This document shows, in pieces, positions 58,242 through 64,000 of a stretch of DNA of 64,000 nucleotides; positions within the stretch are counted from its first letter, which is position 1, and each line of letters begins with the position of its first letter. A program made the translations under genes and the position numbers. The notes below the pieces were generated by a model that saw only the letters and a list, made by a program, of their open reading frames with translations, did no database searches and was not told where the DNA came from. This DNA is from Lentimicrobiaceae bacterium (GTDB lineage Bacteria > Bacteroidota > Bacteroidia > Bacteroidales > JALOCA01), in the NCBI GenBank assembly GCA_023227965.1, contig JALOCA010000005.1, positions 62,001-126,000 of the forward strand, written 5' to 3'.

Positions 58242-58763
58242 TCACCAATTTACAACGGATTTATTAAAAATGTCATCCACAAGCATTTCGTTTATTTGCT
58301 TTATCAGGTCTTCTTCTACTGCCGGCAAATTCTGGTGTGAATCGTAATCGAAGTAACGTGAAAAAGTAGTTTCAAAATCCTGCACAGGTTCTTTTGTATT
58401 GGTAAATTTAACTTTTACGGTAATGGTAAGTCGGTTTAATGCAGCAATTTCATTACTTTGAATAGCTACAGGCTGGGTTCCATACCCGGTAATTTCTCCT
58501 TCGATGGTAAGGTCGCCGGCATTGTCAACCTGTGTAAGGTTGGTTTGGGCAGCAAAACGGTCGCGCAGTGCCTGAGTAAACAATTGGCTGAGTGAAGGCT
58601 GAACCAAAGACGCATGATTAGGAAAATATTTTATAGCGATGGTTTTCACTTCGGGAGAAATGGAAGCACCGGTAAAAGAGTAAATACCACAGGATGTTGT
58701 GCATAAAAATAAAAGTATTCCAAAAAACGGCGCCCAAAAACTGTTTTTAAAAAATCTGGACAT
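58242..58763 (-). CDS. lptE: LPS-assembly lipoprotein LptE
   Basis: The ATG at 58763 is used; the extension to 58784 can begin only at TTG. MSRFFKNSFWAPFFGILLFL followed by CTTSCG is a lipoprotein signal, and GIYSFTGASISPEVKTIAIK, then YFPNHASLVQPSLSQLFTQA, is the signature of Bacteroidota LptE proteins, which plug the LptD barrel. The rest (LTIEGEITGYGTQPVAIQS) matches the alpha/beta fold. 173 residues is normal. Its partner gene lptD is at 41176-43827. Confidence 0.9.
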   Translation of the reverse strand: MSRFFKNSFWAPFFGILLFLCTTSCGIYSFTGASISPEVKTIAIKYFPNHASLVQPSLSQLFTQALRDRFAAQTNLTQVDNAGDLTIEGEITGYGTQPVAIQSNEIAALNRLTITVKVKFTNTKEPVQDFETTFSRYFDYDSHQNLPAVEEDLIKQINEMLVDDIFNKSVVNW

Positions 58764-58805
58764 ACTATTTGTGTCTTTTTTCAATTTGGAAGCAATTTTA
58801 AATAT

Positions 58806-60035
58806 TTACTTGATATCGTATTCTTTAATTTTTCTGTAAAGGGTACGTTCGGAAATTCCAAGTTCATCGGCTGCATTTTTGCGTTTTCCTCCGTGTTTTT
58901 CGAGTGCTTTCTTTATCATGTCAATTTCTTTTTTTTGAAGGGATAATGATTCCTCCCAGATTTCGGAAGGTTGGATACCATTTTCGCTTTCAATAAAAGG
59001 ATCATGAAATTCAACAGGTTCTTCATTTGCTGTGCGATGCCCGATGTCTTTATAAAGATTTTGCAACATAGTAGTACCCGATTCATGAATATTTTGCGAT
59101 TTTTCTCCACTAATGATCTCGGCAACAAATTTTTTTAATTCCGAAATATCCTTTTTCATGTCAAAAAGAACTTTATAAAGAAGTTCTCTTTCAAGATGAT
59201 CAGTAGTAGTTGAAGGTTGACTTTCTTTTGCAGCATATAAAACAGGCAATTCCCGGTTTTGGGGAAGATATTTTCCCATGATGAGGGCGGTTACAAACCG
59301 GTTTTCCTCAATTATTGAAACCTGCTCGGTAATGTTTTTTAATTGACGAATATTGCCTGGCCAGCGGTAATTAATGATGAGTTTACGAGCTTCTTCATCA
59401 AGCTCGGTAGCCGGCATGCGATATTTTTCTGCAAAGTCAGAGGCAAATTTTCTGAAAAGCAACAATATATCTTCTTTTCGGTCGCGTAAAGGAGGAATAA
59501 GAATAGGAACGGTATTTAAGCGGTAATACAAGTCTTCGCGAAATTTGCCTTTTTGAATAGCATCCGGGATAAAAACGTTCGTAGCCCCAACTACCCTTAC
59601 ATTGGTTTTCTGACTTTTGGAAGAGCCCACTTTCATAAATTCTCCCGTTTCAAGTACTCTTAACAAACGAACCTGGGTAGAAAGGGGCAACTCTGCCACT
59701 TCATCCAGAAAAATTGTGCCCCCGTTAACTACTTCAAAATAGCCTTTTCGTGCTTCATGGGCTCCTGTAAATGAGCCCTTTTCGTGTCCAAACAATTCAC
59801 TATCTATAGTACCTTCAGGTATAGCGCCACAGTTAACAGCAATATAGGGTCCATGTTTGCGGGCACTAAGTTGATGAATTATTTGCGGAAAAACTTCTTT
59901 TCCTGTACCGCTTTCGCCATAAATTAATACAGATATGTCGGTTGGAGCTACTTGCCGGGCAATATCAATGGCTCTATCGAGAAGGGGTGAGTTTCCGATA
60001 ATTCCAAAGCGTTGTTTTATTGACAGAATATCCAT
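58806..60035 (-). CDS. Sigma-54-dependent transcriptional activator without receiver domain
   Basis: A 409-residue AAA+ enhancer-binding protein that opens promoters for RpoN. Walker A is GESGTGKE at about 40-47; the loop that touches sigma-54 is GSFTGA (usual GAFTGA, with Ser for Ala); Walker B is GGTIFLDEVAEL; the arginine-finger region is FREDLYYRLN. The C-terminal Fis-type helix-turn-helix is KNAADELGISERTLYRKIKE. There is no N-terminal receiver or GAF domain, so control must come from another protein or from expression. It heads the lptE-TPR-secG group. Targets are unknown. Confidence 0.92.
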   Translation of the reverse strand: MDILSIKQRFGIIGNSPLLDRAIDIARQVAPTDISVLIYGESGTGKEVFPQIIHQLSARKHGPYIAVNCGAIPEGTIDSELFGHEKGSFTGAHEARKGYFEVVNGGTIFLDEVAELPLSTQVRLLRVLETGEFMKVGSSKSQKTNVRVVGATNVFIPDAIQKGKFREDLYYRLNTVPILIPPLRDRKEDILLLFRKFASDFAEKYRMPATELDEEARKLIINYRWPGNIRQLKNITEQVSIIEENRFVTALIMGKYLPQNRELPVLYAAKESQPSTTTDHLERELLYKVLFDMKKDISELKKFVAEIISGEKSQNIHESGTTMLQNLYKDIGHRTANEEPVEFHDPFIESENGIQPSEIWEESLSLQKKEIDMIKKALEKHGGKRKNAADELGISERTLYRKIKEYDIK

Positions 60036-60111
60036 AACTTACTAAAAATACGTTCGTAAAACCTTTTGCAAAGATATGAAAATCATTGATATTAACGATA
60101 AGTAATTAAAA

Positions 60112-60145
60112 AAGGCATTTCCCTGCCTTTGCAGACAAATGCCTT
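60112..60145 (-). terminator. Rho-independent terminator of the nucleotide-sugar dehydrogenase gene
   Basis: AAGGCATTT (60112-60120) and AAATGCCTT (60137-60145) with a 16-nt loop. On the minus strand it is followed by six U. It lies 23 nt after the stop at 60169. Confidence 0.8.
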
Positions 60146-60168
60146 GGATGTATTTTTCTGAAATTATG

Positions 60169-61818
60169 TTATTTCTTTTTGAAAAGTTCCTTTTTCAGTC
60201 GCTGAATATGTCCGCGTCCGAGGGCTTTTACCTCGCAACCCAATTCAAAATACCGGGTGATATCTTTGTCGCTCAGAATTCCGAACGCATCAATGATGGC
60301 AAAGGGAGCGCCTGCCCACTGGAACAATTCATCAGGACTAAGATGGAGATATTGTTTGTGTGGAACAGCAAGCACTATGGCTTCTCTTCCTTTTACGGAT
60401 TTTGAGAGATCCTTTTCTACGTGAATATTCGCCAGTTGATCCTGATTACGGAAAAAACGTTTCCATGATTGTCCTGGTGCCGGATAATCTTCCTGCGATT
60501 CGAGTTCGTACCAATGATCGACATATGGGTCATGGACGTGTACTTCGGCGCCCATTTGGCTTAGTTTCCGGACGAGCAATTCGCTTCCGCTGTAACGGGT
60601 ATCACCTACATCCTGACGGTAGCTTGCTCCACAAATAAGGACCTCTGCTCCGGCAATATATCTGCCCATATTCCGCAACCCGTCGCGAACGAGTTCCGCT
60701 ACATGAAGGGCACGCGTATCATTAATATCTATTGCAGTAGGTGTAATTTTGAACAATTCGTCACCATCTTCAAAACCTAAAATGTGCCGGTAAGCCCAGT
60801 AGCCAAGACCACCATCTTTAGGCAGGCAATATCCACCTACGCCTGGTCCAGGGAAAATAATATTGTTATGGGTAGGGCGCATTTTTATGGCATTAATTAC
60901 TTTTATCAGGTCAACGCCATTACGTTCGGCAAAAAGACTCCATTCGTGCAGATATGCCAATATTGTAGCTCTATAAGAATTTTCAACTATTTTAGTTGTT
61001 TCCGATTCTATGGGACGATCCATTACTGTAAGCGGAAAATCTTTGGTATTCAACACTTCTGTCAGAAACTTTTCGACCCTTTCGCGGGCTTCCTGTGTAC
61101 ACCCGGAGCATACTCTCCAAAAATCGCGAATGCTGGATACATATTCTTTACCTGGCATTACCCGTTCAAAGCTATGGGCAAGCAATGGAGTAGAATGAAT
61201 ATTACGTTTTGTAAATTCTTTTTTCAGAATGGGAAGAGCAACAAACTCGGTAGTACCGGGAGCTACTGTGGTTTCAATCAACACCAAACAGTGTGGTTGA
61301 ATTTTTTCGCCTATGGTACGTATTGTAGCCTCAAGGGCATCCATATCGGCTTCACCGGTGCGCATATTTCCCAACTCGGTTTTTTTATAGTCACATTGCA
61401 CATCCACTACTACACAGTCTGCCAACTTTAAGCAGTCGGGATTAAAAGTGGCAACCATAGTTTTCTTTTCGTTTACACAACGATTTATCAATACCTCAAC
61501 TTCAACATCTTCGGCTTTTACGGGTGAAATACCCCTGTTAAACATGGGTATTTTCCAATAACTGCGTACCGATGGACGCTGGCAACCTATAACAAATTTG
61601 CTGGGCTTTCCTTTGTCATCAACGGTATCGGCTACTATGGCAGCCATCACCGCCCCTACAAAGCCCAAGCCCATCACCACCACCACTTCTTTTCCCTCAT
61701 TATGTGCCTGTTCTGCCAGTTTCGTCAAACGTTCCTGTTCAAACTGATATTCATCTTCGTCAGGTAAAGCAAATTTTTCGCCAGAAGGATTGACTGAAAA
61801 TATAGTTTTTTTAGTCAT
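60169..61818 (-). CDS. UDP-glucose/GDP-mannose dehydrogenase family protein (long form)
   Basis: An NAD-dependent four-electron nucleotide-sugar dehydrogenase that makes uronic acid donors. NAD-binding GLGFVGAVMAA starts near residue 51, ETTVAPGTTE near 185, VENSYRATILAYLHEWSLFA near 283 and the thioester Cys in GPGVGGYCLPKDGG near 335, so the catalytic machinery is complete. The C-terminal domain (ICGASYRQDVGDTRYSGSEL) binds the sugar nucleotide. At 549 residues it is about 100 longer than usual: an N-terminal extension of about 45 residues and inserts around SWKRFFRNQDQLANI. No glycan cluster is nearby. The sugar is not determined. Confidence 0.9.
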   Translation of the reverse strand: MTKKTIFSVNPSGEKFALPDEDEYQFEQERLTKLAEQAHNEGKEVVVVMGLGFVGAVMAAIVADTVDDKGKPSKFVIGCQRPSVRSYWKIPMFNRGISPVKAEDVEVEVLINRCVNEKKTMVATFNPDCLKLADCVVVDVQCDYKKTELGNMRTGEADMDALEATIRTIGEKIQPHCLVLIETTVAPGTTEFVALPILKKEFTKRNIHSTPLLAHSFERVMPGKEYVSSIRDFWRVCSGCTQEARERVEKFLTEVLNTKDFPLTVMDRPIESETTKIVENSYRATILAYLHEWSLFAERNGVDLIKVINAIKMRPTHNNIIFPGPGVGGYCLPKDGGLGYWAYRHILGFEDGDELFKITPTAIDINDTRALHVAELVRDGLRNMGRYIAGAEVLICGASYRQDVGDTRYSGSELLVRKLSQMGAEVHVHDPYVDHWYELESQEDYPAPGQSWKRFFRNQDQLANIHVEKDLSKSVKGREAIVLAVPHKQYLHLSPDELFQWAGAPFAIIDAFGILSDKDITRYFELGCEVKALGRGHIQRLKKELFKKK

Positions 61819-61889
61819 ACTTTTTATTAGTTAAATTAATAAATAAGTTTAGCGCAATATATTAAACAATTTTTATTTATACAATAAGT

Positions 61890-64000
61890 TTATCTGATTT
61901 TAGCATTTATTTCAGCAGAAAAAGCTTTCATCAGTTTTTCCATAAATGTATCTATCTCTTTTTCACTAAGGGTTTTCTCAGAATTCTGCAAAATAAAACT
62001 CACCGCATACGATTTTTTCCCAGTTTCTATGTTTTCCCCTTCATAAATATCGAAAAGATTAACGCTTTTAAGTAAAGGTTTTCCAACTTTAAATGCTATT
62101 TTTTCTATCTCGGAAAACAAAGTTTTTTCATCTATCAATAAAGCCAAATCACGCCTTACTTCCGGGAAACGTGGTAGTTCTTTATAAAAGATTTCATTTT
62201 TCCCCGCCAGTTGCAGATATATTTGCCAATCGAAATCAGCATAAAATACAGGCTGTTTAATATCAAAACGTTTGAGAATAACCGGATGCAATTTGCCGAA
62301 TTCTACCAGTTTCCCATATTTGGAATGATAGGCTAAACCCTCTGCAATATAGCCCCCTACTTCTCCCTGTTTTAATGAAGATGCAGTTATCCCGATGCGT
62401 TGCAAAACGGCATTAATCATCGCTTTCAGGTAAAAGAACCCTGCCTCTTTGGCGGGAGCATACCAGCTTTCGGGAGTAAGGTTTCCGGTAATGAAGATGG
62501 CAAGCCGTTCATTTTCAGTATAACGTTTTAAAATATCTTTTTCGTTTTCTTTTCCAGGGTTTTGGTAATAAATTTTGCCGAATTCATACACTTTAATATC
62601 GGAAATCTTACGGTTAAGATTATGAACCAATGTTTCCAATCCCCCAAACAAAAGAGTTTGCCTCATCACATCCAAATCTTTACTCAAAGGATTTGCAACA
62701 GCAACATTCTTTCCGGATTCAAAAAAGCGGTTATCGCTGGTATATTCTGATTTTGAAAGAGAATTACACATTATTTCGGAAAAACCGGTAGAAGTAAGCT
62801 GATTGGCTATCGTATTCCTTATTTTTTCTCGGTCGGGACGTTCGCTGTAGCTGATGCTGGTTACAAGTTCATCTCCAAATTCAATATTATTGTATCCATA
62901 TATTCTCAGTATTTCTTCCACAACATCCGTTTCGCGTTGCACATCAACCCTGTAAGGCGGAACAGATAAGGAAAGCAAATGTCCTGACTCCTTTTCTATT
63001 TTTATATCCAAGAGTTGCAAGATATTTTTCACCAAGTTTCTTTCAATTTTTTTACCGGCTAATCTGTCAAGATTATCCAGATTGAATTCAACGGGAAAAT
63101 ACCCGACAGGTGATGGATATATATCTACTATCTCAGATGAAATTGTACCTCCTGCCAATTCTTTAATGAGCAAAGCTGCCCTTTTAAGAGCATATTCGTT
63201 AATATTGGGGTCGGCACCTCTTTCGTACCTAAATGAGGCATCGGTTTTTAGCCCATGGTATTTTGCTGTTTTACGAATAGAAACTGGATTAAAATAGGCG
63301 CTTTCGATAAAAATATTCTTAGTCTGGGTGGAAATTCCGGAAGAAATACCGCCATAAACTCCTGCAATACACATCGCCTTTTCAGCATTACAAATCATAA
63401 GTTCATCACCACTTAGAATACGTTCCACTCCGTCAAGAGTGGTAAAATGGGTTTGCGCTTGTAATTTTTTCACGATTATTTTTCTTCCCTTAATTGCATC
63501 CGCATCGAAAAAGTGAAGGGGCTGCCCTGTTTCAAACAATACATAATTGCTAATATCAACCAGATTGTTTATCGGACGGAGCCCGATAGCTTTTAAAAAA
63601 TTTTTCAGCCAGATAGGAGATTCACCTACGGTAACTCCGGTAAGGGTAACCCCTGCATACCGAAGACAATTTTCTGTATCTTCAATCTCTATTTGTATAG
63701 GGAAATGGGTGTTTTCTGTTTTAAAACTATCAACGGAGGGACGAACCACCGAAAAGGGATTAGTTATACGTTTTCCCTCCATACTGATTCGTGTATTCAG
63801 CACGGCTACCACGTCGCGGGCAACACCTAAGTGAGAAGTGGCATCGGAACGATTAGCAGTAAGCCCTATTTCAAAAACTACATCTTCGCTTACATGAAAA
63901 TATTCCTTAGCCGGCATACCCACAGGCGCATTGGCATCAAGTACAAGGATACCATCATGCGAAGTACCTAATCCTGCTTCATCTTCGGCACATATCATAC
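61890..64000 (-). CDS. pheT: Phenylalanine--tRNA ligase beta subunit (N-terminus cut by window edge)
   Basis: Beta subunit of the (alpha-beta)2 synthetase that charges tRNA-Phe. The visible 703 residues begin inside the protein, in the N-terminal tRNA-binding/B1 region (MICAEDEAGLGTSHDGILVL), and the frame is open to the window edge. EIGLTANRSDATSHLGVARD, the B3/4 editing domain (about 110-330 of the fragment) and B5 (NLDNLDRLAGKKIERNLVKN) follow, and the C-terminal ferredoxin-fold anticodon-binding domain (ELPRFPEVRRDLALLIDE) ends the protein. Only about 100 residues are missing. It is separated from the dehydrogenase gene by about 70 nt. Confidence 0.97.
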   Translation of the reverse strand, partial: MICAEDEAGLGTSHDGILVLDANAPVGMPAKEYFHVSEDVVFEIGLTANRSDATSHLGVARDVVAVLNTRISMEGKRITNPFSVVRPSVDSFKTENTHFPIQIEIEDTENCLRYAGVTLTGVTVGESPIWLKNFLKAIGLRPINNLVDISNYVLFETGQPLHFFDADAIKGRKIIVKKLQAQTHFTTLDGVERILSGDELMICNAEKAMCIAGVYGGISSGISTQTKNIFIESAYFNPVSIRKTAKYHGLKTDASFRYERGADPNINEYALKRAALLIKELAGGTISSEIVDIYPSPVGYFPVEFNLDNLDRLAGKKIERNLVKNILQLLDIKIEKESGHLLSLSVPPYRVDVQRETDVVEEILRIYGYNNIEFGDELVTSISYSERPDREKIRNTIANQLTSTGFSEIMCNSLSKSEYTSDNRFFESGKNVAVANPLSKDLDVMRQTLLFGGLETLVHNLNRKISDIKVYEFGKIYYQNPGKENEKDILKRYTENERLAIFITGNLTPESWYAPAKEAGFFYLKAMINAVLQRIGITASSLKQGEVGGYIAEGLAYHSKYGKLVEFGKLHPVILKRFDIKQPVFYADFDWQIYLQLAGKNEIFYKELPRFPEVRRDLALLIDEKTLFSEIEKIAFKVGKPLLKSVNLFDIYEGENIETGKKSYAVSFILQNSEKTLSEKEIDTFMEKLMKAFSAEINAKIR

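Noticed and set aside
1..64000. tRNA, rRNA and tmRNA genes
   Set aside because: Gaps between genes were read for cloverleaf-type sequence and conserved rRNA segments and none was found; a covariance search could not be run.

Overview
The window is about 64 kb of a bacterial chromosome from the phylum Bacteroidota, most likely a Bacteroidales-like lineage. Evidence for this: a gingipain-type C25 protease with a type IX secretion (T9SS) sorting domain; a fused SecDF; LptD and LptE of the Bacteroidota type; Bacteroidota promoters (TTG-N17-23-TAnnTTTG); a regulator-propeller lipoprotein; a Bacteroidota-style ECF sigma/anti-sigma pair; lipoproteins beginning CSKDD; and hardly any Shine-Dalgarno sequences. 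Most genes are core or housekeeping. No tRNA, rRNA, CRISPR array or prophage was seen.

Layout. 1-5.3 kb: a multi-spanning membrane protein cut by the left edge, mobA, pgk, two glycosyltransferases and a small secreted protein, all on the minus strand. 5.6-6.2 kb: a complete IS200-type element. 6.2-13.1 kb: secDF, an SGNH-hydrolase lipoprotein, a FadL-type porin and ung. 13.1-17.7 kb: a tiny lipoprotein, a predicted barrel protein, a T9SS-domain relic, a flavodoxin/ferredoxin membrane protein, a small helix-turn-helix regulator with three repeated boxes upstream, and a metallophosphoesterase flanked by AATTACG repeats. 17.7-21.9 kb: MATE transporter, thiS, thiF, omega-amidase and aminotransferase. 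22-28 kb: propeller lipoprotein and the 1533-residue C25 protease. 28-33 kb: LuxR relic, anti-sigma and sigma pair, peptidase, small TPR-like protein and a decayed histidine kinase. 33-46 kb: gpmA, polysaccharide deacetylase, Ig-like lipoprotein, ArsR regulator, adenine deaminase, MCE protein, amidase, lptD, ridA and aspartate kinase. 46-51 kb: a lipoprotein, a SRPBCC/GyrI-like protein, and sdhA and sdhB separated by a frameshifted four-helix-bundle gene. 51-53.4 kb: a type II restriction-modification pair followed by a tandem array with a 21-22-nt period. 53.4-64 kb: two hypotheticals, groEL/groES, secG, a TPR-like protein, lptE, a sigma-54 activator, a nucleotide-sugar dehydrogenase and pheT, cut by the right edge.

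Functional themes are the cell envelope (LptD, LptE, SecDF, SecG, MCE protein, amidase, glycosyltransferases, outer-membrane proteins), central metabolism (Pgk, GpmA, SdhAB, LysC) and repair of damaged or side-reaction metabolites (RidA, omega-amidase, Ung).

The accessory features are the most unusual part. The array at 52966-53314 has 17 units, each with a conserved 10-nt core, and a dyad (consensus CCTRTCSSGAYAGG) recurs about every 43 nt. Several short tandem tracts with a 7-nt period lie between genes, and two of them bracket the broken gene between sdhA and sdhB. Relics of a T9SS protein, a LuxR-type regulator and a histidine kinase show ongoing gene decay.
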